The notes below the pieces were generated by a model, which made no database searches, had not been told where the DNA came from, and was given only the letters and a program-made list of their open reading frames with translations. A DNA stretch of 64,000 bases from Schistosoma haematobium. Its lineage: Eukaryota > Platyhelminthes > Trematoda > Strigeidida > Schistosomatidae. Numbering within the stretch: the stretch's first letter is position 1; every line of letters starts with the position of its first letter. The DNA is taken from contig NC_067197.1 of the NCBI RefSeq assembly GCF_000699445.3, forward strand, positions 22,179,809 through 22,243,808, given 5' to 3'. Shown in pieces: positions 9,942 through 23,095 of the stretch. The translations under genes were made by a program, and so were the position numbers.

Positions 9942-12900
9942 CTGTCATTCTAATTGGTGAACTATACAGTCGCTCAAGGACGGATAGAACACTTTTATAG
10001 TGTCACCAATACTGCATTTAAAAACAAAATAAAACATAACTATCTACTTACCAGCCTATATACATTTGGCATAAATTTTGATTTGAAGTTGCTTCACGTA
10101 TAAGGAAGTCTACTTGAGCAGAAACACTCATCATTTGATCTCTTTCAGTGCCAGTCAGTTTTTGCCTAATTCTTTCCATTACAGAACGTGCACGTACATT
10201 TCCTAAAGTAACAGGCTGAGCTGAAAAAAAATAGAGAAAATATTGTTTAAAAATAGTTCCATTATACTTTTAGATTCTGTTAAAAGAAATAATAAAAACA
10301 AAATACGCGTTCTAGGTATTTAAGGTTCTGATGTACAATTGCTGTATGAAGACGGTAATGATATGAACTATCTGTCTGAATCTTGATTTTTTTTAATGGT
10401 TCGCTTATTAGCTAAAAGCCGAATGACTAAACTGATAATTCGATCATTATTTTTTCCTTTTTGCAAAACTGACATTTTAGATAAATTTAATCAGTATTGA
10501 CTTTTGGTGAAAAATTAGCTCTTTTAAAAAATTATCATATGAACAATTTCAAGACATACTAATGATGATCTCGATGAAAAAATTACTGATACCTGAGGTA
10601 TGAAGTAAACTTACATTCTGAATCAATACATGAGTCTTCAGTGCTTGGAGGTTTTGCAGAAAATATAAACCCTTGTAGTCCTAAAAAAATCAATCATATC
10701 GACATTATTGTATAAATCATATTTGACAATAAACTTTAATATGATGAGGTTTATATTATAACTAGCATACAGATACAATAAGCATCAGGTATTATTTGAT
10801 GTAAAGTAGTGATCATTGTATTTACGATCCGCCTGTTAATATAGAGCAAAACATACAGTAAATAAATTTGTTTATCAATAAGCTCTCCTACAAATTCTGT
10901 ACACATTATTACTATTTCTTTTTTGTTGATATAATTCTGTTCATTCTGAGTTAGATTATGATTATTTATAGTGAAAAAATGTTTGAATACTGATAATATA
11001 TAATGTGACCAAGTTATGACTGTTCATGAGATCGAATTATTGATATGAGCCTCCAACTAAACGGGTATCAGAAGATAAGGCAGTTTTAGAATATATTTTC
11101 TAATCTATTTAGTAAAACTCCGAAATGTAAAAAGAATATTTTGGGAGAAAACTATTAGAATTAAAGTCTAAAATATAACCATATTGGTTACCTGTCCATA
11201 AAAAATATGAAAATCATTTTTATCTATTTTAAAGTTATGATACGTTTTATATTCCTTGCTTGAAAATTAGTTATTCCATTTTTGGGATAATTTTATTTAG
11301 TTAGTTTAGGTTCAACACTACTGAACATAACTGTCAAATTGAATTCAACCTCTTACAACTTAAGAATGATGTTGGTGGAGTTGAGTTCCGTGAGCAGGGT
11401 GATTTAGCCGTTGAACTTGTATTGCCTTTATAGATAGAATCATCACTACAAACTTCACATAGAAATGAGCTGTTAGAACATCTTCACAAACAAATAACAG
11501 CTTGTTTTATTGACAGTGTTATCTAACAAAACAGAATAAAAGCTTTACGACTCAGCAATTTAACTCAAAGAACGCAAATCCGCCGAAATCATTCTCGTGA
11601 GCTACAAATTTAGACGTCAAAGTATTAACAAATATGGATAACAAACTAGAAGAATAAATAAAACGTATTGTTTACATATAAGGATGTACGTGTTAAAGAT
11701 ACAATTTGACTAAAATGACACAAAATTAAAATGAAACTAAAAGCTGTACCTATAGTTTTGAGTAAAAATTAAATAAATTCATTCAGCAGGTACTCGAGTA
11801 TGAGCCACACTTTAAATGTGGGCTAATAATACTACAACCTGGTTACCTACAGCAAAATAGTGGGGTTGAAACTAGGGACTTAACAACTAAGTCACCACTC
11901 CATCAAGTTTTGGAAGGCGAAGATCAAAACCACAAATCCTGTCACAGTAATCAGAATACAATTATTTAAAGAAAGCGAAAGAATATGTATATAATGCTGT
12001 TTACATAAATACAAACGAACTCAAACAGAACTTACCATGACGTTCAACTACTATGTGACCGGATTCCATTTGCTTTCTTAAACGTTTAGCTAAGTAAAGA
12101 TTAAAATAACAAATAAATGGAATAGCTGTCTACCAAAATATCTGAAGAAATGTATCTTTCTACGTAAATTAACGTTTTAATAAGGGTATCTTTTTAACGT
12201 AAATCTTCATGCACGTTTTGCATAATACACTGCGTAAATTTTCACGTGATATTTTCACCAGTTAAAAGTTAGATGACTAGAACTCTGTAAACTGTTCATT
12301 CAAACATCTGATTTGAGTTCTTAATACTCGGAACGCATTAGCCTTTACTTTAATAGGGAAGAGGTAGAGTTTTCATACTTACCAAATAAATAAATTAAGA
12401 AATATGATTTACAACACCTACCAGTTTCATAACAACCAAACCAAGGTCCATTACACAAATGATGACGCCATTGATTCACCTTTTGTGGATCACGCAATGA
12501 AGCACTATCTGGATGATTTGGGTTAGTAAACACCTTGTTCGGTGAATTAGCTCTTCTATTCAAATTTTGCTGTTGATAATGTCCTTGTGAATTCTGTTGA
12601 CCTGAAGTTAGATTATTACTTTTATCTGTTGGACGTCGAAGTGTATTTTGAACAGCATGATGCTAATATACAAAAATACAAAAAAAATTACATTGAATTT
12701 CAAGTTACTGATAAATTCAAAGATATTAACAATGTTTTCAATAAAATGAAAGCAGCAAAGTGGTTAACAATAAACATTAAATAAGTGTTTACTTTGCATG
12801 AATTAAATTTCATTTTTTACTACCTATATTAAGTGACTAAAATCTGAGTTGTTTTAGTTTACTAGAGAAACAGTTCAATGATCAAATAAATCGACTTCCA

Positions 12901-15900
12901 ACTATAACACGACTCAGAACAGGTGGAATAAACTACTAACACTAACCAGTAACTAGTATCATGATTGTTTAGTTTGTACTATTTGCTCAGTTTCATCGAT
13001 CAAATAGCCATATGACAACTAGATAAAGTGATTGAACGTCGAGCCCACTATATTCTGATGTTGAACGGTTACAGACAACCACAAGCCCACATATCATGCT
13101 AGTTATTAAGATACTTGATTAGTACTAAGAAATAAAATGGCGCACAGACAATGTGAGTATCTGCGATGCAAAGATCAGTTGCGGCCAGGAAGGCTTGGTA
13201 GTAACGTTTGATTATGAAGCTGAGGGGGTTCTACTAATGCACAGGGCATCGATTCCTCTAAGATTAAGTAAACCTAACTATCCAATACCGACTAACACAA
13301 AATATAGACCTGGGTATCCTGTCACCTAAAAAATCAATTTTATTGGTTGAGAAACTAGATAGGTTAAAACATCACTAAACTGTAAATATAACTGGGGAGG
13401 ATTTGCCATAAATTTTAGTATCAGACCGGACTACATAAGATGTTGAGGTTTATCCACAGTAAAGTTATAAAAATAAGCAATTGTCTTGTTGTTTTTGTTA
13501 TATCCGAGCGAAGATTAAATCACGAGTAACTTCTGAGACGTATTAGTTGACTAATATTATCTATATATTATTATGGTATAACTATTCAATAAGTAGACTA
13601 TGTATATTTATATTCCTCTTATTATAAGCTTCATTTTGATTTATAATTTATTATTGCACGATTTACTGTTCTTAAGCTATGTTCAGTTTATTGACTACTG
13701 CCTCCCACGTTCACAGCCACTTTCTGGCTTTATTGCGTACAAATGTTATTCCCTATTTTATGGTGCGTTGCGGTCTGCTTGGTTGATACATAAACCCAGT
13801 GTATGTTTGAAATAAATGATTCGATTCGCATAGTGGAAGCTGGTATTGGTGTTCTGAACTCAAGTGGACGGGCTAGGCAGACATAGGACCAATAAGGACG
13901 CTAGGCTGCTCATACCGATCGTACGTCATTGGTTTGGCACAGTGCTAAGATTGTATAAGTCGTATTTTGATTGGCGGATAAATCACGTGATAAAAAGCGG
14001 GCCATAAAGACAACAGTTTTCGCATGCATATCTCACAAATATAGTAATTGAAATGCACTTAAAACTATTTCATGATAGTCATCACATCACTAATAGTCAA
14101 GATCTAAAAACATGATTTAGGCACATAGAACACAGGTACGGCTTGTTGGCTAGTATCAACTAGCACAAAACCTAGGTTCAGGGTTTTTTGTCCACTACCT
14201 CTAATAACGACCACCTTATGGATCATGTGAAGCTGCAATATTACACCAACACAATAAGATGAATAGAAAAGGAGCAAAAAATTACATCATGAATGGTAAT
14301 AAGAAAGGCTAGATAAGAGGGTATAATTGAAAAAGAAAGACAATGAATTGCATTTCACCTGTCAAAATATTCATGAACGGTCAATCAACAGTATAATTTA
14401 AAGGTTAACAAAACAAAATAGCCTATTTGAATACAAAGACAAATGAAACCTATGAAAGATAACAATTACAAGTAAGGACAACAGAAAAAACTGAGTTAAG
14501 GCTAGTAAAATAACTCAAATTTTCACTTCTATACTAAGTAAGCACTGACAATATTATCCAGAATGACGGTAAAAACTGCAATTAAACTATCTGGCCCAGA
14601 GAACTTAACGAAAGCAGAAGATTAAATATATTTGGAACACTGACAGCCTTTGAACCACATAATTTAAAGTTTTCAATCACTTGTGAATAAAACAAATATA
14701 ATTATCTCATGCCATCGAATAGCCGGTATAAAAAAACAAATCTTTCCCTAAATTCATGATACACTTTAAGTTGACTTTGCGAAAAATGAGTTCCAAACAT
14801 ATGTTATTAATTAACTATTCGTTTCTGCCTTTTTATGTACAATTTGTAATCTACAAGTGAACCATCAATATGTTTCATGAAACAAAGCCTGAGATAATTG
14901 ACGACTAGGTGTCACAAAACTGGATTATGATGTTAGTAAATATCTGTCTTACTTCCCAAACGGAAGTTACATTTTCCAACGACAATTAGATCCATTTTCA
15001 ATATTTCTAAAAATAACAATAAATCTAATTCTTACATCTTTATTCCATAGACAATCCTGTATATTATTTTTAATAAAAGCTATATGATTAGACATAATTA
15101 TAAAGACTATGTAGAAAAGGAAGCTCTGACCAGTGGAGCTAATCCATGTCGAGTGTGACGCAGTTAGCTACTGAAGACAATGGAAAATTGTCGCTCAATG
15201 TGTTGGATTGGTTGAGGTTAGACATTAACACCACTGAATGACAGCTCGGTGGTCTAGAGGTTGAGGGTTTGCACGCCAGACCGAAGGTCATGGGTTCGGA
15301 TCCCGCGTGCGGGGACCATAGATGTGCACTACCTAAGAGTCATATGAAGACGGAAAGGCCTTCTGGCGCTTCCAGGTTCTCAATGATGGTCTAACATAGA
15401 TCAATTTATGATATCTATGAAAAAGGATGTTGTTAATGTGGTGATTAGTGAAGCACGAACCTAAATTTTAAAACTATCTTGTGAAAATGAAATGAAAATG
15501 CACTCAGTATTAACTTTTATCTTCATTTGTATTACAATTCAATATTTACTTGTCTGAGAATAAAGGGCAAATTACCTTTTACAGAAATCTACTAGGAAGT
15601 ACATTAAGTGAAAAGAAGAGATATTTCTTCCCTCTGTTCCAATATTTACTTATCTGATAATAATAACGTTTCATTGGTGTACAATTCAAAACTCATTGAA
15701 ATCAAGACATTGATTTGCTTTAGGAAACAGTCACTAACTAAATGAACAACTCATTAAGTGTTAACAAGTATCAAAAATAAAAGCCCAAAGATTTGTATTA
15801 AATAAATAAAATATATCTTTCTTAGAATTAGTTGAACTGGTTATATTTCATTGCGGAAATGAATTCCTTCAAAACCTTGTATTAAGAGCTTGTTTATGAA

Positions 15901-18900
15901 AGCTGCTGAAAATACAAGTTAATAAATATACCTGTTAGTGTACATAGATATACAGTGCACTATACATAAATCAATCCATAAACTTACCTGTTGATGAGCA
16001 TACACTTGTCTATGTGGATAATCTGAATTGCGTGCACCAGGTTTCAACTGTACTGACTGATTATTACCAGTTGTTACACCATGAACACCGCCACCAGTAC
16101 CATTGGTATTTGCATTTGTCAAACAGTTTGTTCCAATTGCTGGAGCTACACCGCCACCACCACCACCTCCGTCGTCTAGTTTATTCTCTAAGTGATTAAA
16201 ATCTTTACGATTTTCATGGAGTACCCACTGTAACAATGGATCATGAATAAATGCTTCTAAGACTGCAAGAAGACTTTCACGATTGGATCGTAAAAGAGAC
16301 ATAACCATTTCACAGGTATGACGATAAACACCATCTATTCCTGTCACCTAAAATACATATGTAAGTGAATTTAGTTACCAAATTATTTCGGAAGGATCAG
16401 AGGGGGTGGACAGAATTATTGAATTAAATGGAAGAAACTTGAGGGGAGATAAAACCAGGATCCATTAAAAAATTTTTTGGGATCAACTAGCAGAATTCGA
16501 GTTCTGAGTTTAAACCGCAATATTCAATATCAGAAAGCATAAACTTATTTCTTGAACCTGGTCATTTGGGAACGATTCTACTCAAAAATCTATTTGTACA
16601 CGTGATAATGATAAATGATCAAGTGTTATATAATAATAATATGAAATATAGAGAAATAATATGCTCCTGGGTTTGGTAGTTAAGTTATTGAAGTTGTTAA
16701 GCAAACTTGTTGGATAATCTTATTTGTTACTTTACTAGTTCGACTTCCAGTCACTAAGGAGTAGGTTGGAGCCCTATACCATCTACTTTGCTTTATACAG
16801 TCGTGTAGTATTGCTAGCTTGCACACATAAAATGTAGTTCAGAGCTGATTACACAAATCACTACTTGATAAGTGCTTTGCACCAAATAAATTTCCTATAC
16901 TTGGCTCGTAGTATAAACAATGTTTGTCACAAAATAAAGGTATTAAAATACTATGCAGTTTTGTTACATGAAGGTGGATTGTGCATTTAAAGATAAAATA
17001 TATGGACTATTGAGAATTGATCGATACAAATGAGGGAAACAATCGAATTCACTTTGTTATGGTTGTGGGGTCAAGTATATAGGTTAAAATAGTCAATAGG
17101 AATTACTCGGAATATTTAGCTAAATATTGAGTGACAGGCTTTATTGGAAACATGTAAACCATAGAACATCTCGACTAATAAGCAGTACGATCAACGAAAA
17201 GTAGATTTTAAAGATCACCATGTAAAAGTGTCAGACCAGAATTGTAGAATCTTCGTTAATCGAACCTATACGTATTAAATATAGAAACAGGTCCCATTTC
17301 AAAAATTTGGATACTAACACTGTTACTAAAATGTTGATTCGGTTTTCCGAGGACTGTAACGGGCCTCCAGAGGCCCTAGAGGAGCCGAAGAGTCATAGCC
17401 AATCAGAGCATGATGGAGCCTTCTAGCATGTCAACGTGGCGTGCTACTATTGGTCAGTAGCGTAATGTGTTTTAGCGGATTGGCTAAAATATGATGTTGA
17501 TTTAACAAATGTTAACATCTATAAATACCCGTATTTTCTGTACAATAAAGAACCTTGGAGTAAAGTATTTTCTCGCATACTTTGCGTCTTCTCTCTTGTG
17601 TTCAGGTAGCTGTATAGTTCTAGTCTGGGGGTTGCAGAATAGTTTGGGAGACGAATATAGCGTTCAATTCGCAAGACTTATCATAAAATCAAAGGATAGA
17701 CAACAAGATAATCCAACTTGGAAATCGGTTAAATAAACCTTAAAAATTACTATTGGCTAATAAAAGAAAATAGTTTATATTAAAATATAATAATTAAAAT
17801 TACCTCCATAGCAGAAATAATCATTCGTGTTAACCGAAATGGTACCTTCTCCGGGAATTTTTCTCTCATTGTAGCTACTTCGAAGCAATCGCCAAAGTCA
17901 ATATGAACCACTTTTCCTGTCACTCGCGATAACATTATGTTTGATGGATGCCTACAAATCACAACAAAATGAAGTGAGACATGTAATTAAAAGGACAGAT
18001 ACTATTGATGAATTATGTTGAAAATGTAAAGTGACATACATATTCATACATAGCAAAGTTGATTTTCAAACAATGCATCAGGCATTTGAAAACATATAAT
18101 GAGGTACAGATAACCAGATAGAATCGGGATTGAAGACAGACTAGATACAAATCGGAGATCTATGTGCCTGCAAAAATGTACATGGCAACATTGTTTACAT
18201 AAAGATATTACGATAAGTCCAAAAATAAAAAATTTACAAACTTTTTATATTGAATCTTTTCCGAATGCAATGCACTGTTTACCACCACCAATGTAATAGA
18301 TATTGTGGTGTATGCTACTAATGTTGACAGATATAATTATTATGTAACACTAATTGGGAATGGAATGTAAACCAGCAGAAGATTGAGAAGATTCAATTGA
18401 CGAGAACAGAAAGGGAAATAGGAAATAAATTTCATAACCATATGATTTAAAGAATCTGGAAGCACGTAAACGACAACTGATGTATTCATATTTTACGAAA
18501 GCACTCCGTAATTTTGCATTAAACAACAAATTGGTCTTCACCTGAATTTTATTCATTACAATTTGATGGTGCAAAATATTATTACAACTGAAATTATGTT
18601 TGATTTATGCGATGCTTATTTAAAATGTCCTGGAACAGCCGAGAGTAGGGAGAGTCAGCTCTCTTTCTCAAAATGTCTGGCACTTAGACTGAGTTGGTGG
18701 ATCGATTTGGGAGAGTTGGAAAATCGTGATTCCGAACTAGTAGTAGAGCTCCAGGATCCTGAGAGGACAAGTGGAATATGAACCAATTGTTGGCCACTGA
18801 TTACCATGACGTGCATCCCCTCACGTTGCTCCGCTGCATTGTGGATTACACCTTTAGGTCAAACGCTCGAGGAGTAAACCTCTAAGAAAATCACTTGCTT

Positions 18901-21900
18901 CAGTTTGGGCGCCCGGGCAGTACCCGAGCCCTTAGAAAAATCAAATGATTTGTGTGACCCATAGGTATTTAGTGCCTCCTTGTACTAATATTTATATAAT
19001 TAAATAAATAAATAAAAATGTAACATTTTGAAATTATTCAATTTTGTAGTTGTAGGAAACTTAAGGTAGCTACAGAATACTTTCAATGAATGAGTCTAAA
19101 TTTATATCTAGTTTATTACAAAACTCAGTAACGAGTGTTGAGGCAATTAAGAAAAATATCTCTACTCCTAATTTGTAGATCAGAATGCAAAAGGTGTAGT
19201 ACAAGTTAAAAAAGATTACTGAATATTTTATGCTGATATTTATTTATTTGCATTGAATCATACGGTCTTGATTAGGGTGAGTATTGTTATTTTCACAATC
19301 ATTATTATTAAAAAAATACAAATCAGTGTAGTTGGGTGATTAAATAAAGTAACCTACCTATCTCCTAACCCCAAAATATAACCAACCATAGACATGGTAG
19401 CCATAGATCGTGTAAAATTGGTTCTACGCTCAAACCATGCCTAAAACACGAAAAATATCATCTCTTGAAAAAATTACAAAACGTTAAAAATTCAGATTAT
19501 ATACGTAATATAACAAATGAATTAAAACATTTTTATGTCTGCATGAGATATCACCATTATACTACCGCTAGAGTGGATACTCGATTGATAGGGTAAACAC
19601 AGACTAGATAATTTTATATCAAATATATCAGATTCATGACCAAGAAGAGAACCAGAGTAAATACTTAACAAAACCCTATTTCACACACTTAAAAGCAGTC
19701 ATTCGCAGTGATTACAGAGAAATCAATAAACGGAAAGGAAACCACATATTTAATAGTAAGTTGAGTCCCTATTTGTCCGTGCTCAGTGGCCAATAACATT
19801 TACTTTCAATACCACACATCACCATTAAAAAAATGTCAATGGAAAATCTTCAATGAGCTTGCTGGATGCTTTGAACAACACTGTTTAACATATTATCAAT
19901 TTTATCATGCACATGAATATGTACTGTTGTTAAGTGGTGTGTGCTACTGATGTCGACAGATATAAGTAGTAGGTATCATTAATCGAAAGTGAAATACCTA
20001 GCAGCAGAAGGTTAAGAAGATCGAAGAAAAGAGAACGAGAACAGTGAGTGATTGCTGTGGAAATGAAGGAATAGTGCAGACTGAAATGATTGACTGACAT
20101 TTTGCAAATGAAGTATTTACTATATGGTTCTGAGATTTTACTATGATGTTCTGTAATTTTGTGGAGATTTGTAGCTCAGGTGGATGATTTTGGTGGAGTT
20201 TTGTTGTCTGGGCTGGATGGTTTGGTCGTGGAGCCTTCATCGTTCTTCTGAACGAAATCATCAGCACAAACTTCATTCGATTGTCCCCACTTGTGTTCTC
20301 GTTCACTACAATGGGATTTAAAAAGCTATAACAAAACCATTTTAAGCAGAATTATTAGTTTATGGAAGAAAACATTGGCAATGTTCAAGATTATTACCAA
20401 AAACCAAATTAAAAGCGTAAAATAACGCGAGTAAAATATGAGACAATCGAAAGAATGCACCAACGCCGAAGTCTACTCACTTCAGAACTATGACTTTTTA
20501 ACCATAATATGTTAGCTAGATCTCTCCCAGATGACTCTCTTAACCCAGCTTCAAATATTTCAGTTTTTTGTATAACATTTAGACGATCGAAATCTGGTGC
20601 CAAACGAAGCATTTCACGATTCTCTTTATTTAGCACAACATCAGCTTTCTCCCGATAATCACGTATTAAATTATGGAATGTGTCACTGTTTGGAACCCAA
20701 CCAATTAATCCAGTGTATGTAGATAATGGAATAACAGACATCCGTTGTATCCTTTGTGATAAAAAAAGAAAAGAATTCGAAAAAGTCAGTAAAATATTGT
20801 TCACAAAATAAACATGTAGGTTTAGTGATTGTCCATTCTTTGAGTTCAAGCTAGTTTAAAGACTTTTTATGATACACTCATCGATGATTTACATAAGGTA
20901 TCATTATACTAATGTCAACCTCAGTATAACGTTCGCTAATCACGAAGCCAGGTTTCATGTAAACCGGCCTTCGCAGATTCTAATAGTTCATGTATTACTT
21001 CATTTGCGTTCGAATTAATACTTGGAGACTACTGACTGTTACCAACTTTCACATCTAAAGCTACACTGCTTACTCGTTATCCAACCACAAAGAAAGTTGT
21101 TTTCTCTTCGTTTCGATAGACAGAAGTGAATAATCACTAGTCATTTTGTATTATTCTATTTTTTTTGTCCTTGATCATTTTCATTTGTGAATTGACAAGT
21201 AACTTATAATAAGTTGATTGACCAATCTGCTTTAAAAAAGTTCTGTAATTTTTATTCGGAACCATAGTTCCTTCGTCCATAATTATGCACTTTATTAATA
21301 ATCTGACAAATTCAAGTGTGTTTATGATCTTTCCCAGTCTTCATGTGCTGATGAATTAGTTGCTACTATGAGTACGTTCAAGAGTTTCTTAATCGTGAAA
21401 TAAATTTGTTACGGCTATCTATTCTAAATTCCCTAGTGGATATTTGTATACATAGTTTTGTCGTTTAAATCATTTCGATTTAAGTTTGATAGTCAATGTC
21501 GTGACGAGTAAAGTGTCAGTCAAGCCGTTTAATTCATTCTAGTAATTCTAATGAGTCTACTAAGAAATTAAAATGATTCATAACATATTGAAACTGAAAA
21601 CGAAAATATATAAGTATGTAATTAAAGAGTGAGTATTCATCTTACGTTAAATTACGACGTAACGTTTCCGGATTATTAATCAACAATGTGTTTACAAGTC
21701 CAAAAAATTGCATAATACGTTCATCTTGACGAGTATCTTCATGTCCTTTTAACAAAAACACATATTGGTGACCATTTGAACCTGAATAACAGAAAATGGA
21801 ATTTTGATGTAAAATACTCATAAATAGAGAAAACATCAAAATAAAATCTTCGAGTTAAAATTACTCAATACATTTATGACAGCTTTATTAACGGGAAACA

Positions 21901-23029
21901 GTCTCTATCGTAATTCTAAGATATTTTAAGCAAAAATATTGTCGTGTCACATAATATTTTTGCATAATTAGCAAGCTGAATTAAAGACCAAGAAACACAA
22001 ATTCACATAGGAAAGAAACCCATCATAATCGAAAAATTTCATTCCATTAGTTTTGTGTTATGTCCCGATAAGCATAATGAATGGTAACTTTTAGGATCCA
22101 TTTATGGACCAATACTATGTGTATATTTTTATTGTATAATTGTTAAATAATTAAACTATACATATTCATATCCCTCTTATTATGAGCTTTATTTTGACCT
22201 ATAAACTATTATTTTACGATTTATCATTCTTGAATTGTGCCCTGTCTGTTAATACTACCTCACACATTCACAGCCACATTTGGCCAAATCTTGTTTCCTA
22301 TTTATGGTACGATGCGGTCTGTCTGTCTGGTATATAAACCCAGTATGCTTGAAATAAATGATTCATATCGCAGAGGCTGTGGTTTGTGTTCTAGACTTAA
22401 CTGGGTGGGCTAGGCAGGAAGCAGGACAGATAAGTACCCTAGACTGCTCATACGGGTTTTACGCGTGATTGGTCCGGTCGATATTTCACTGCCCTCTAAT
22501 TGGCGGTATCGTTACGTTATACATTAACAGGGAACAAAAGCCACAAGTTGTAACATTTTGAAAAAAAACATTCAAGTTACTCCTGTTTATCACCTAATTA
22601 TAATATATTTAACAAGATTATCAAAGTTCAGTGGTAGAGAGAAAAGGCCTAATGATCAATCCGAGAATCCTATAATACTGTTTATTTAAAAGGATGTTTT
22701 TTTAAGTAAAAATTATGGTCCACCTCATAAAGTCCATATAATGAAAAGATGCATTAGTACGATATTTGGTTATTCTGTTCTCAAATACACTGTAAATACA
22801 TTTATCGTAAGAACTGTAGGGTAGGTAAACTTATTACTCACTGGTGAAATAGATCTTGAATTGTCTCTAGTTTGTGAGCGAAGCAGAAGAGGATAGGAAG
22901 TAGTCTCGTTAGAAATCAGCAACTTAGTGTGTAAACATTTTAGACAAGTCTTGTGATGCTGACACTAAGGTCATTTTAACACATGTTCTATCCTTGTCAA
23001 ATATTATGGTGTGACTACGCTTCCTATGA

Positions 23030-23095
<66 letters not shown>

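Larger units (their letters stand above)
12663..15987 (-). other. mTOR intron with a solo-LTR-like repeat and a SINE
   Basis: Intron of 3.3 kb holding the element at 13573-14020 and the tRNA-like SINE at 15210-15420. Nothing else is recognised. Confidence 0.7.
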
